A DNA stretch of 64,000 nucleotides from Straminergon stramineum (Eukaryota; Streptophyta; Bryopsida; Hypnales; Calliergonaceae): positions 4,779,001 to 4,843,000 of the forward strand of contig OY987272.1 of assembly GCA_963920665.1 (NCBI GenBank), written 5' to 3'. Shown here one piece after another: positions 36,101 to 48,494 of this stretch. Each line of letters starts with the position of its first letter. The stretch's first letter is position 1. The position numbers and the translations under genes were made by a program. The notes under the pieces were generated by a model. That model was not told where the DNA came from. It made no database searches and was given only the letters and a program-made list of their open reading frames with translations.

Positions 36101-39100
36101 GCAACGTGAAGCTTGCCATTCCCATCACCAACTACAACCCGTAGAGCCCGTGCATCGAAGATCTGATCAAGTCCTACACCTTTCCGCCTCATCTGCACCA
36201 AACGACTGTTACTGAGCGACGCCCAGCTCGAATGCAAACCAGGGTTTCTTCGAACTGTAATAGCTACTTAAGAGTTAATAATACTGAAAATTAAAGAAAA
36301 ACCGAGTACATTTTATTGTTGCACACCAACAGCACTATAGCAGATTCAATCTTGTTCTAAAGCCTGGCAGCTGCGATGAAGTTCTTCCGGCCATGTTCAA
36401 AACAAGACAAACTCCTTGCATCTCAACTTGCCACTGGTGAGTCAGATGCTCACTTTGCAATAAGTACTATAGAGGCTCTTCAGTCGGCCTGAAAGCCTAA
36501 CCTCCATTCCTGGGACATACCTGTAGTCGACCAAGAAAACAAAGAATTCAGAGCTCCAACCACTGGGTGACCTTAAGATTTGGTTAGTTTCCACATGAAG
36601 TCGCTATAATCTCAGGACTGTTATTAGAAAGTTTTCAAATATCTCAACGACAGACAGGTATACCATCGTAACATGTAGTCAATTCTGTAACCAGATTCTG
36701 AACTGGAGAGACCCGACCTATATCTTCCGAAATTATCATTATCGAGAAATCGACTCAAACCGCATGTCCTGGCGCAACTGCATTCATCAACCTAACGTAC
36801 AGATTGTTTATTTTCTTTAAGTCCTAAAGGACCAAGGTTTGAAAATGACCAATCGATTGATAATGTGAGGACATATTCTATATAGCCACAATCAGTGAAG
36901 AACATTGCATGTATTGGTTGAAACTAAACAAAAGAAAATCTCCGTAAGACTCACTAAATGAACATGAGGCCCAATTTGGATAAACGATGGAGCTAGTTGC
37001 AAAGGAATAGTAGAACAGAGAAAGAGTAGTACTTACGAAGTAGCAATAAGAAGCTCACGCTCAAGTGCCTCCTCACATGCACTTAGTGCACTCAGAGCAA
37101 CCTCTGCATCCCGGACAACTTTAGGGATTTTCTTCTCACCAGGCCCAGGTGGAACCAATCTCCAGTTCCGTCGCTTGCGGTCCGAGAGCACCTCGAATGG
37201 CACTACAGCTTGCAGCAATTCCTGCAAGTTGACTTGGAAACAGAAATAAGTCCCAAAACAACCCCTAGGAGCCGCTTCCTTATTGTACTAACGGCACTCA
37301 TGGTCATAACTTCTGGTATTTCGTCAAAAGTCTGACACATCTAACTCTCAGCGCTAAATCAAAAATCTAGTTGCAAGTCTGAGTTTGCAGGGCAAATATC
37401 TATGGATCTACGAAAGTCAACAGAGAGATGACATTTGCGATTACAAGGACCACAGATCTATGGACCAAGGAAGGTAACAAAATTTACCAATAGAAAGAGG
37501 AAATTCTTCCCTACCATTGAGAGCAATGTTTCTAGTCAAAGTTTTGGAAGTTACTATAATCCACTATGAACTTCGGAAGAGTACTGTTAGTTTGGGCACT
37601 TCAGGGTTAACACCCAGCTCGATTAAGCTTGTAGTTGCTATGTGGAGAAACCAGGAAAAGAGGGGAACATCAATAAAGCATTACATAAAAATCAAGCTCT
37701 AATAAGCATTAATTATTTGGCCCAAAAGTTGTACAAAGAATCGTAGTGATTTTGGAAAAAAGTTGGTCTTACCTCCGTGCTCAGCTCCTCATCATCTTCG
37801 GGATTATTCTTCGGCTCCAGTTCTTGCTCTATTAAATCACCATATAAGAGCGCTCTCCGCTTGGCACGCTTCGTAATTCTACGTAAGGATCTCCAATCCT
37901 TGCGAGGGCTCCATACAGCTGCCAGCTCTGCCCTCAGTTGTCGAAATGATTTCGGCTTCAGAAACAACAGCAACAGTGTCAGGAATCATTTGTTGTAATG
38001 GCATGGCACCTTTTGAGAACAGTGCCGACTAAGTAATTAAGAGCAAAGTCACGCCAGATAAGATTCATGTGATACTACAACTCTGACAAACTCTCACATA
38101 GGACACAGTGGTTTCTCATGCCAATTCAGAGAGTTCTCTGGAATGTCATGGGTTTCACCAGGAGAGACATTAAAGAATATAAAAATAGGAGAAAAAAAGA
38201 CCTCTAGATCTAAATGAAATTGATTACACTGTCAAAGAGAGAACTGAGAAACTACTCACATTCAGAACAGCAAAACAAAGATCCTCCAATTCAGCTTTCA
38301 ATGCCCACTCGCCCAGTTTCGATGCAAGAGAACACCACACGGCAAGTGTCTCTTGTGCCACTGCACACCTCTTCGCTTCTGGCAAGGCATAACTGCAATC
38401 ACAACGATAAGAAGAGGCATTATTGATAAGGCTGGAGGAGAAGCCGGCTTTAACCCCCAAAAGACCAAGGATTCATAGTTTTAAAACGAACAGTTCATTA
38501 AATCATATTGCGAAAAATATACTTCAAGTAGGGTTAAATTAAATATCACTAGAATCGGTGAAGAACATTGCATGCGTTGGTGATGGTATAATAAAATTGA
38601 ACAAAAGTAAAGCTAGCATATGACCTACTCAGAACTCCTAAAAGAGCATACGGCCCATTGTGAGCTTCATGGTCCTATTACAATGAAAGCAACCATGGCC
38701 ACTTGCTGAGATGTTTCTGGGAATCCCGAAAATAGAAGGGTTACAGGTCATGCAATTCTGGTGACTTGGAAAGAGCCCGGGAATGGACGTGCTCTACAAG
38801 CCGAAAGCACTTCAAAAGTTTCATGACAACAATAAATCAAGGGGAATAAAATAAAGGAACAGAAAAATTACATTGTCCGCAGGTTGTGAAGGCGGTCAGC
38901 GAGCTTGATGAGTACCACCCGTGGATCATTAACCATGCCCAGCAACATCATACGCAAATCATCTACCTGGAATGCGCACCAGTCACCGGTTGGCATTGTG
39001 TCGCACCTTGAGACAACAGAAAACTTGAAACGCGGTTGCAAGAGTCCACTAAAGCGCCATGAATTAGGATATCAGACTTTGCAACCAACATAAAAGATCT

Positions 39101-42100
39101 CCAAGGAACGAATATGCAATCCAAATCATTTCAGATACTACCTTGGGAATTATGCATCTGACCCACTTACCTCTGCTCGACTCAGCCCATCATCATCAAC
39201 TGGCTTCCCTTCACCTGCTTTCCTCCTCTGCCTTCTTAACAGCTGAACATTCAAGACGAAAAGCAGTTCAGCTCATCACAACTAACGGCAAAGAAAAGGA
39301 TGCAAGTTTACAAATATGTACTTTAAAACTGAACATCTCCTCGCCATTTCGGACATAACCCTCTCCTCTAGACTAAATCAAGGTCACTAGATCTTGCAGA
39401 TCTATAGTTCAATAGGGAAGCTCGGATTATGGACTACATAATTGGTGAGACGCGGGAGCAGCAAGGGACATTGTCTGCATCAATCTTCCATGTTCGGATT
39501 TTGCTAATCAAAAGGCTCACAAAGAAGACAAGAGTAATGACTTCTAAATTCTTATGACTAGCAAATGAAAGAGTTGACTTGAAACTTAGACCTGACGTTA
39601 TGACTTTGGGCCCTCCTCTTTTCCAACTGCAATGCATCATATGGCAAGGAAATCAACAGGAGAGGGTAATAATTTGTATACATGAGGATGGTATGGTGGA
39701 AGGCTATTGATGGAAGGGTCAATTTTGCAAATCCCACTCACTACTAAAATGAATAAATGACTCTCATTCAAAAAAGTATAGGGACCTGATTAATGTTGCT
39801 GAGCTTTGATACGCCACCAACGAGCTTGGACACGTCATCACCAAAGTGCATGCGCACGCTAAGATGGTCTCGGTCTGTGTCATCAATCACATCGTGCAAC
39901 ACACCAGCAATAATTGTGTCTATCACCTGTGCAACAACATGGAAGCCAAAATTAAACTCCGCCATTTCAAAATACTGCATATGAGCGCTTGGAAGTATAA
40001 CTTTCTAGAGCAGTTGATACAGTGCATTCTTCTTCACAATAGAAAATTTCTACATCACTGTAAAATCAAATTGGAAAATATTTCAATCACTAAAAGACAC
40101 TTGACACATAAGAGTTAGAAAACTTCTAAGCAATTCAAGCTGTGACTTGGCAAGGACTATCAGGAGCTCAAAATTGTATATCAAAAGGAATCTAGGTTTC
40201 TTCTTATGAACAGTTCCAAGGGTCTTGAAGGAGTAGCTCAACAATGTTATGTAGCAACAAGCAAAATTTGTAAACAGTACTTTCAACCCTGTATTCAAAA
40301 CAGAGATACAATAAACTTTGCACATCTCTAGAGTTCCAAAAATGCAATTGATAAAAGAGGACTTGAGGGTACGGGTAATATAGATTCCTTTGTAAATTTT
40401 ATGACAATTGTACAATTTTATATTGACCCTAAATGCCCCGTACTCTCAAACTGATCTGATAAAAGGGGGTCGAAACAAAACAAAGGATTGGCAGCTTACC
40501 CTCTTCCCTTGTTGAGGAGGAATCAAAGCAGCAAGAATTCTAGCAGTGTGAATGCAATGCGTAATATAGGGTTCCCCCGTCCTTCTAAACTGCCCAGCAT
40601 GTGCCTCCCGAGCATATTCTATAGCTCGTTGAACCTTCAAAACCAACCTCCTACTGTCAGTACATGTACAAAACAAAACAAAAGAACCCCGACATAACAA
40701 GTCAATAAAATTAAATAAATAAATAAATAAAAACTGCAGAAGGAAACTTTCCAAATTTGGTCCCTGATTTCCATTCAATTTTCGTGTGTCAAATTTCCAT
40801 ACACTTATCAAGGATATGGGCCTGGAAGGTATATTTTGTCATCGTACAGATCCAAAATTCTCCACAAATAGTGCAGTAGTAAGAGTTTAGGAGGTCAGTG
40901 CCAATGGAAATTCTTCTACAAGCCAGCTCTTACACAAACAGGAATGAGTGGCTCACCTCAGGTTCCAAAAATACTTTGTAGCCGGTCACGTCTACACCTT
41001 CAATCTCCACCACCGAAACTATCCAATACGCCAAAATCCGAAAATAAATAAAAATTAGGTAATGGAACATTTCAAGCGGAAAAAAAACGGGGGAAGAAAA
41101 GGTCGAACCAATAAACCACTATCTTTGAAAATATGACTCACATACAAAAGAAGCATACTGATCAAAACACCAGGATCCGAAAAATGAAAAAAAAACTAGG
41201 TCACTGTACATTTCAAGCCCAAGAAAAACGAAAATAGACGAAACCTATTCGAAAATTCCGCTCACAAGTTTGCCACCCAGCATCACTCAAAAGAAAGCGA
41301 ATCTAAAGATCGGGAAGTCATAGACTTCGCGGAACAGAAAACACATTGACAGTGCACACCATGAGCTCTGCGACTCTCAAAAAGGCTCTCTTCTCAAAAA
41401 GGCTCTCTTCACTATTTTACCTCATATTTTAGGTTGTTTAGCCGGGTTAGATGACCGAGATTCTTGGTTCATATCAGAAAATAAACCGGATAATTTAATT
41501 CCACTTAATAAATATGCTGACAATGATTGTTATTTATAGATTTCAAGTCCCCAAAAAATAAAACAGAAACAAAATAGCCAAAAATTCTTCCAAAATTCCA
41601 CGCGAGGTTTGCATCCCTGCAAGAAAGCAAACCCAGCAAATTCCATTGACAGCTCAGACCAGAAAATCCATTGGCACTGCACACCACGAGCTCCATGACT
41701 CTCACCCAAACTACAATTATCAGCTCATCCAGAATTCGGAAAAAAACTAGGTAATTACACATTTCAAGCACCAAGCCCCCCCAAATTCCCGAAATCTCTT
41801 TGAAAATCCCACGCACACTTTCGCGTAGCATTCCTGCAAGCAAGCAAACCTACTAACGCCAGTACACAATTTCCCATTAACGACCCCCACCAGGACTTTC
41901 TTCCACAATTTTGGTTCGATTCTTCAGCCCTTCCGCATACGGCGACAGATACGCTCCATAACAAACCGCCGCCGTCACCGCCACCTGTGTCACCGTCGCC
42001 AGCGCCACTCGCAACACCACATGGTGCGTACCACTGGACGTCACCGTCGCCGCTGCAGTGCCCACAGTCACTACCTCCCGAATCATACACTGCACTCCCA

Positions 42101-42239
42101 CTCCCTTTCTCCGATTGCCTCCGCCATTTCGTGACCCAGCTCCACCAAGAGAAACTACGCCCTCCCCACAGACACACTGCGTCTTCCCACTACTGCCAAT
42201 TCCAGGACTTGCGAAGTAAGCCAGCGCCTTCCACGCCAT
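33102..42239 (-). CDS. RSH1: RelA/SpoT homologue RSH1, plastid (p)ppGpp hydrolase, 18 exons, 899 aa
   Basis: Exons: 41891-42239, 40957-41018, 40500-40634, 39786-39926, 39171-39242, 38872-38966, 38260-38392, 37773-37955, 37037-37221, 36454-36520, 36059-36192, 35728-35794, 35527-35589, 34944-35230, 34529-34658, 34267-34359, 33611-33808, 33102-33407. All are GT-AG and in phase. The N-terminus (1-116) is unconserved, with a hydrophobic stretch at about 56-100, and presumably holds the plastid targeting signal. The HD hydrolase domain (about 138-330) has THCIHT with H163, HDVIDD at 193-198 and DRLHN at 277-281. The synthetase domain (about 450-570) has RLKS at 464-467, D487, AYQSLHTAV with Ala539 where GYQSLH is usual, and LEIQIRT (E556). 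TGS domain 836-892. The start is the first ATG after an in-frame TAG, in good context (GCAATGG). The protein should hydrolyse ppGpp in the chloroplast and probably cannot make it. Length fits plant RSH1 (about 880-900 aa). Confidence 0.95.
36811..36990. repeat. Dispersed repeat in an RSH1 intron (copy 1)
   Basis: CCTAAAGGACCAAGG, then GTGAAGAACATTGCATG, then ACAAAAGAAAA, then GAGGCCCA. The same order occurs at 38445-38665 in another RSH1 intron. The opening word resembles the left end of the TTAA elements, so both may be decayed relatives. Confidence 0.5.
38445..38665. repeat. Dispersed repeat in an RSH1 intron (copy 2)
   Basis: AACCCCCAAAAGACCAAGG, then GTGAAGAACATTGCATGCGTTGG, then ACAAAAGTAAAGCT, then ATACGGCCCATT. 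It is about 40 bp longer than the copy at 36811-36990, and in the same direction. Confidence 0.5.
41030..41870. repeat. Imperfect tandem repeats filling RSH1 intron 1
   Basis: The word pattern TCCGAAAA..ACTAGGT(A/C)..ACATTTCAAGC, followed 80-90 bp later by AAAATTCC(G/A)C(T/G)C, recurs near 41034, 41171, 41545 and 41731. GCAAGCAAGCAAAC/GCAAGAAAGCAAAC closes two of them. No regulatory role is evident. Confidence 0.5.
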
Positions 42240-44448
42240 TGCAATCGCCCGACGAGGTAAGTCGTCCCGACGGGGAAACCAGAAGGTCTAGTGGGAAGCA
42301 TGTTCTTGCTCCAACCGCGATGCTGCGAGTGCAGCAACCATTGAGGAGGAAGGGGTGAGAGTCTGTCTGTGCGCGAACTCGGATGTGTTGCAACCAAAGG
42401 AGACGGAAATCGGCTAATCTGCGAGAATTTGCGAATCTGTGAATCCTTGAGAATTTTGTGGAAATTTTGTGAGGATTTGCGAGTAGTTGGGATGGTTGGG
42501 AAGCAGTTGAGTGTTGGGCTTTGGTGGAGTGGAAGGGACGATTGGATGGATACTCGGGAGTCGGGACTACGGGAGGGGTTAGGGCCTCTCATCTGCTGGG
42601 AACCTGGATCTGCGGGGCCTACGGGATTAGTGCCGTCCGTCGGTCGGTCCGTCGGGCCCAGGTCGCTGAGTCGTAGATTGGATGGACGTGGATGAGTTTC
42701 GTTCGTTGCGTTGTGATTCTCGTCCGGGTTTTCTCTCTCGCGTGACTGTACAGAATAAAGAAACTGAAGTGCATGGCAGGAAGGGGTCCCCATCCTCACA
42801 AGCCAATGGCAAGCGTACACTCAACGTTCTCCACCGTGGAAATGCTTGACAAGATGAATGTTTTGAACAGTAAATTTTCACCCAATCAAACGTTTTTTGA
42901 GGATTCATTGAGGAAGTTTCAAGGAAAATTGTGTAATACATCAATCGAAAGAAGATAGAGCATTGTAAGTGAAGGATAAGATTGGGCACTTCTATGATCA
43001 ATTATTCCTTATGTATTTTTTTTTAATCTTTTTTTGAAAAATAAAGTCCAACAAATATTTGTATACCATGTAAAAATAATTTAATTTGAGAAATTTTGGA
43101 ATCTCTTTTAAGACTTATTTTTTGTTGAATGTACCTTACTAATACAATGATGGGAAGAAGATATACCACAGTACTTGACATGAATCAACAATACAAGGAT
43201 TTTGGAAAAATGAAAATTATATACAATGCTATTGAAAAGTGGTTGTAGTATCTTAGTGGATGAAAGTTTAGACAAGAAATAAAAAGTTTTGAATTCAAAT
43301 CAGTAATTTTTAAATCAAAGCAATCTAACAAAGTCAAGATTGCAAGTAATAACTCCCCTTTGTAGTTGAGAATAGAGTATAGACAAGTGTGCAATTACTT
43401 AAAAAATGAAAGCATAAAAACATGGCCAACAATCCCAAAGGAATTTTCATCTCTATGAATCCTATAATCCCTTATTAGCCCCACCCATGCAACGCTCTCA
43501 TTTATTTGTCAACCAATTACAAGCATCCTAGATTGCAAAACCAATGAACTATTTGTAAAAGAAATTTAAGTCTTGACAAATTTGTCAACCAAACTAACTT
43601 GTAATTTTTGCTATGCCAAAGAGAATATTCGCCTTCTCCATGCATTAATTGTGCACTTATCATCCAAAAATTGGCCAACGCTAGCTATGATGGCATACCA
43701 CTAACCAAGTTCCAATAGACCACAAATATTTCTCTAAAATTTTCGTTTCAAATAACAATTGAGAATAACTAGTTATCAAAACACATTCTCAAATGTAATC
43801 AGGCTGCAAAAATGAACCCATCAATGAAATGTTCACACTCAAAAACTTCACATCAAAACATTCAAATATTTGGAGGATTCATTTGTAGTATTCAACAGCA
43901 AATCCATGAGACTGCAGCATGTCACAGCAATACTTCTTATGCTTGAAGAACCTTTGCTTCGCAACTCCTTCCACTGTTGAAACTCCTGAATCAAGGTTAC
44001 CCATAAATCGTGGATGTCTGTGATTCTGTTATTCCATTTATAGTGGAAGAAGGAACCCCAATCTCCCTATTCAAAAATGTCATGTACGGGGTTAAGGATA
44101 AAAGAACAGAATGGCTTACAACAGCATAAGAGGCACGTTTCTCAAACTGACAATGCAACGACTTTCATAAAATTTATGATCATATCACCAGAACTTGTGT
44201 TTCAACCCCACGGATTTACGTGAGGAACGCTGACTGTAGAGAGCGCAGAAGAGCGCAATAACCATCAATAAAATGACATGAGTCGAATTCTCAAACACTT
44301 AGGTTTCTCGTTTTACATTACCGATTGCCAGAAAAGAATCCAATATGCCACACTGATAACAAGTTTGCAACTTCTTGGCAGTTGGTATTTCCTCAAAACT
44401 GCCCACTCATTTCAGGGAGAAAATGTAATAATTCGACACTGCTCGAAC
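42240..44448. other. RSH1 promoter side and RSH1-CURT1 intergenic region
   Basis: Bases 42240-42800 are GC-richer and form the 5' flank of RSH1; CCGTCGGTCGGTCCGTCGGG near 42635 is a short direct repetition. Long antisense or upstream frames here show no similarity to known proteins. Bases 42960-43900 are AT-rich and empty. Bases 43900-44448 are the 3' flank of CURT1. Confidence 0.4.
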
Positions 44449-46918
44449 TCACTGGCCTGTGATCTTTGCCTTAAGCCCGTCAATGATCTTGAACAGATCT
44501 TCCCTGCAAAATGAAGGAAGTGTAATATTAGGAAAAAACGACCCTCTGGATAAGCGATGCTGTAAATCATGACAACAGCTACATACACAAACAAACAAAC
44601 AAACAAAAAGAGCCTCGGATTGGGTGAGAAGGGTAAACAACGAACCTGTCAGGCTTGAAGAGCAAGTAGCGATACACAAACCACTGGCACAAAAAAATCA
44701 CAGTGTTACCATAGGATCCCACTACATAACTCCAGAGTCCAGACTCAATGTCGCTCCTACAGACTTATTTCTAGATCATCAGCACTGGATTATTCAATTG
44801 TAAAAAGAATAAATCACTTACTGCCTTCATAATTACTTTAGTATGGTCAAAGTGGACGTGATAATCCTGAATCAGAAGACTGGAAAAGACTGAATTCATC
44901 AAGAACTCACCCCAGAGAATAAAATTCCAACAATTTCAAAAAGGCTGGGAACGAGAGGAAGCTTGTCAACAGCCTGCATAAATTCCAGTGCAAACAAATC
45001 AAACAGAATCCACTGGCCAAGGACCTCTCCCATTTTGGTAAACAACCTCACCAGAATTCAAACTGAATGCAGTGTAAAACTATTAACAAAATAAAACTTA
45101 TCTCTTTCTTTTGCAAACAAACATGAAAAGACAGAGAAACGAACAATCGCCATTCGATTAAAATACCCCAGGATTGCACATACGCATGCTGTCATGTATG
45201 AAAGAGTAGTAGACAATACAGAAGTTCAAAGTATTACGCTGATAAGCCCGGCAGCAGCCCACAAAGCCACGAAACCAGCCACTCCTAAGCCTGAAATGGC
45301 GACTTTGTCGTCCGTCTTATCCCACTGTAAAATGATCAAATTCCTAAGCTTTAAAATGTTGTTATCTTCGTAACCAAGTTTGGAAAGGATTCAAGAAAAC
45401 ATTCTAAATAAACTCAAAATGGCGGTAGGTTCATCACAAAATCAACCGAGATCAGACTCTCATCTGGAATCCAGAGTACATGCAACAGATAAGCAACATC
45501 AAAACTGATTCACAATGACAGACTCTACCGCATCTTGGACTTTCTTGAGCACATCTTCCAATGCAGCTGCCGACTCGTCCGCAGTCGTGTTTACCGTAGT
45601 CTCGGGCTCTTTTGTGGCCTTTGTAGCAACTATTGTCAAAGACCTCTTCGGCTCTGACATACAGAAAGTGAAGACATGAATCAACAGGACAAGAATCAGA
45701 AAAACGAGCATGGAGTATCAATGACCAGGCAGTGGAAGCTTGCATCATCTCCGACCTAAGCTTAGTACATTCTGAATCAGACAATGAAACACATTTCGTT
45801 TCAATTCTTGCCAGGTTTAAGTAATTGATACGTCACTCCTTACGTGAAAACCTCATTCCCCACCTGATTTCATAACAGGCGACATCAGAGACGCCAATTC
45901 ATTTGCACTAGCTCCTGTTTCCAATCCAGTAACTGTAGCCAAATCTCTTCGTCCAACAAAGACAAGTACGTTCAAGACATGCAAACAGAATGGAAACGGC
46001 GACAACGAAGAGAATTAAACTAATTAAACATGTATATCCGAGATTTAGGCCATCCACTTCGCACTGCGCATCAAGAATCTCAGCAGCATGACCTAACTAA
46101 GACAGGAATAACTCAAGAGGAATCTCGAGACTTTATGGCCGCTCCTAACTCTGGTACGAGAGAATTAGACGCCAGGAAAGGCGATGAGTGCTTTCAACTG
46201 AACAATTCACCGTTACTCTTAATTGAGAACAATCAAACCGCTAAAATGCACGGCAAAACACGCAAAAAGACTCTGCAGCAAAGTCACACCAGCACACCAA
46301 ATGCACAGAATTACACCGCGCACACGTCTGGAGAAAAAAATGAACAGCACCAGCTCCCATCTCCGAGCCAATGACTGTCGTCAAATCTCTTCGTCTTACA
46401 AGAGCAAGTATATACCAGACAAGACAAACAAACTAAAACGGCGAAAAAAAAGAGAGTTAAAGAAAAATAAACAAATATAACTGAGATTAAGGCCATTCCA
46501 TTTCCAATGCGCATCAAGAAATCCCAAGAACATGACCTAACTAAGCCAAAGGAGAGACTAACGCAGAGGCAAGACCAATCACTGCCGCTTGAAATTCTGG
46601 TACGAGGCAATTGAGCGCCGTGAAGACTATAGGTGCGTTCGCCCATTCAACTAACCAGGATTTCCATGAAAGAACAATCGCAACACTAAAATGCATTCCA
46701 ATGCACAGAATTTGACAGGAAGAGAAATTCAATATCATACCTGCTCGGGAGCCCGAGCTGCGTGCGGCCGTCGGAATCGCGACGCCGGTCTTGAAAGACC
46801 CGCGGCGAGAGGACAGAAGCACGTTGTAGGAAGCGCTGGTCCGCGTGGTGGCCGAGCTCGTGATGCTGCTTCCGGCCGCGAGCACGGACGACATGACGCA
46901 AGCGGAGGTGGTTGCCAT
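44449..46918 (-). CDS. CURT1: CURT1-family thylakoid membrane curvature protein, 6 exons, 181 aa
   Basis: Exons: 46741-46918, 45529-45653, 45238-45324, 44911-44973, 44646-44683, 44449-44503. All are GT-AG and phases close exactly to a TGA. Residues 1-60 are Ser/Thr/Ala-rich with few acidic residues (MATTSACVMSS...), a chloroplast transit peptide. Residues 61-101 form a charged stretch that may be an amphipathic helix (ALEDVLKKVQDA). The CURT1 core follows: WDKTDDKVAISGLGVAGFVA, membrane helix 1 at about 112-130, DKLPLVPSLFEIVGILFSG, helix 2 at about 141-160, then WFVYRYLLFKPDREDLFKI and a basic C-terminal helix. By family knowledge these proteins oligomerise and bend grana margins. The wording of the core is closest, from memory, to the CURT1B type. 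The first ATG opens the transit peptide. GCGA repeats lie in the leader just upstream (46951-46969). Confidence 0.93.
45908..46710. repeat. Tandem duplication of about 440 bp in CURT1 intron 1
   Basis: AAATCTCTTCGTC occurs at 45941 and 46383 (offset 442). Both units continue with AAGTA..., GGCGA(C/A)AA, GAGTTAAA/GAATTAAA, GATTTAGGCCAT/GATTAAGGCCAT, GCGCATCAAGAA, CATGACCTAACTAAG, CTGGTACGAG, and CTAAAATGCA close to the end. The second unit runs up to within 40 bp of the exon 1 donor. Confidence 0.75.
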
Positions 46919-47380
46919 GGCTACTGATGAAATGGCCGCAACCGGAAGCAAGCGAGCGAGCGAGCGAGCTTCAAAAAAAACACGCACTAAACCTCGAAAT
47001 GCTCGGGAATGCGGTTTCACAAATTCCAACCAAATTGTGTCCACTCGCAGGATCTCCTTTGTGCAAAAATTGCTCCCCGTTCACTCGCTTCCCGTCGCTC
47101 AATCCCTGACCGGCTCTTCTGCAAGGATAGGCCCCCGCGGGCACCGAAGGCCGCGCGGTCTTAGGCTCCGTACCCCTGTTCACACCTGGAGTGCAATTTT
47201 CCACTGAATTTTTTGCTGAATCTTCGTTAGATTTAGTCACAAGGTACGTTACAAGGTTCTGGAATCTGGAAGTGAAACATATGCCAACATTTGGTGGGAA
47301 GTTGCTGTATAGTACTCCGGAGTACCTGTGAGACTGTCTTCCTCCACCCGTTTTGGGTTGCATTCTTGAGCTCGTTAGTA
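46919..47380. promoter_or_regulatory. CURT1 5' flank
   Basis: GC-richer DNA immediately upstream of the CURT1 ATG, with (AGCG)n at 46951-46969. No TATA box or light-response element could be named with confidence. It ends where a MITE begins at 47381. Confidence 0.4.
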
Positions 47381-47780
47381 TGGTAGAACCACCCATAGTC
47401 CACCACTTGAAGCGATTCCACGCATTTTTTGGAGCAGTACAAGGCAATGTAAACTTTACGCCATGTAGAAAGATAGAAATCACAGGGATTGCAATTTTTT
47501 TTGGTAATTTTATGCCTTGAATTGAAATTAGTATGATTTCTGGAAGCCCAATTGAGTTGATTTGGACCCATATCCAACGCCTAGGGCCTTCCATAACTGC
47601 TCATTCAAAGACTACTTTGGCTCTCAAAACAAAAGACATGTGTCATGACATTGATGGTTAAAAGATATTTAGAAACCAAGAACTTGATGGTTAGATAGAA
47701 ATGAGACATAGTCTCTATTGAATTTTCCTATACCTATAGATTGCCCATGGGCGCCTAGTCGGGAATGGGTGGTTCTACAA
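47381..47780. mobile_element. MITE family C, copy 2 (complete, 400 bp)
   Basis: It has termini TGGTAGAACCACCCATAGTCC and (inverted) AATGGGTGGTTCTACAA. It is the clearest uninterrupted copy and serves as reference for the nested copy at 20051-21238. The interior contains GGAGCAGTACAAGGCAATG, AGATAGAAATCACAGGG and TTTGGACCCATATCC. It lies about 460 bp upstream of CURT1. Confidence 0.7.
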
Positions 47781-48494
47781 TATGTTATATCCTTTGTAGC
47801 GCTTGTGCATCTTGTTTTTTTAAGAAAGATTGAATGAATGCCATTATTTTCCTGTAGGAAGGAAAAGAAAACTACTCATAGACTAAAGTGTAAACTCATA
47901 AAAGTGAGCAATCCAAAACATGGTTCTTTAGGTAAAAAAAAGTTGGCCCTGAGTTCCTAAGAAAATCTAAAACTAAAATATTTTAATAATACAAACTATG
48001 CTCGTATGTATATTCAAATCATACCAGATATTGTTACCTTAAGTAGCAAGTGCTATCCTAGCTTTAAAGAAGTAAACTTACATACTAGGGAATTTGGGTA
48101 TGCTCCTACTTGTAGATTTTGTGCAGTTATAGACACAACACTTTCTTATAACTTTCTTTGCCAAATGACACAATACAATTTAAAAGAAAGAATCTAGATT
48201 TAAGTCATGCCACAACTCATAACCCAATCTTCCCAAGACTTGAAGATTTGGATCTACACTCTTCATTCTTTTCACTATTGCTTCTCAAATAGTGGTACTC
48301 CTACAAACATAGGGCCACACTAAATAAAGTTTTTATCAACCATTACTATAGACTATACTTCACCCTACAGACATGTTCCAACAGACTGTACTTCCCCCTA
48401 TACATTGCAAACAACGTAAATGGCAAAGACCACACTATACATGTAATTATACAACTATTCAAAGTGTAGATTCCTCAAATTATGAAAGCAACAC
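47781..48494. other. AT-rich spacer, nothing recognised
   Basis: No gene or repeat pair could be supported. Confidence 0.4.

Noticed and set aside
33102..42239. RSH1 as a pseudogene because of altered HDxxED and GYQSLH motifs
   Set aside because: All 18 exons join in frame with good splice sites. HDVIDD matches the plant RSH1 form of the motif as I remember it, and the synthetase change fits the known subfamily.
42155..42820. 221-codon minus-strand frame (start MYACHWLVRMG)
   Set aside because: It overlaps the RSH1 first exon in another frame and the RSH1 promoter. It is Pro/Ser/Arg-rich with no recognisable domain, so it is a GC-rich by-product.
46541..47044. Longer frame of 167 codons containing the CURT1 first exon
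   Set aside because: The upstream 42 codons precede the transit-peptide ATG at 46918 and the frame runs past the exon 1 donor into the intron. Spliced reading gives the true protein.
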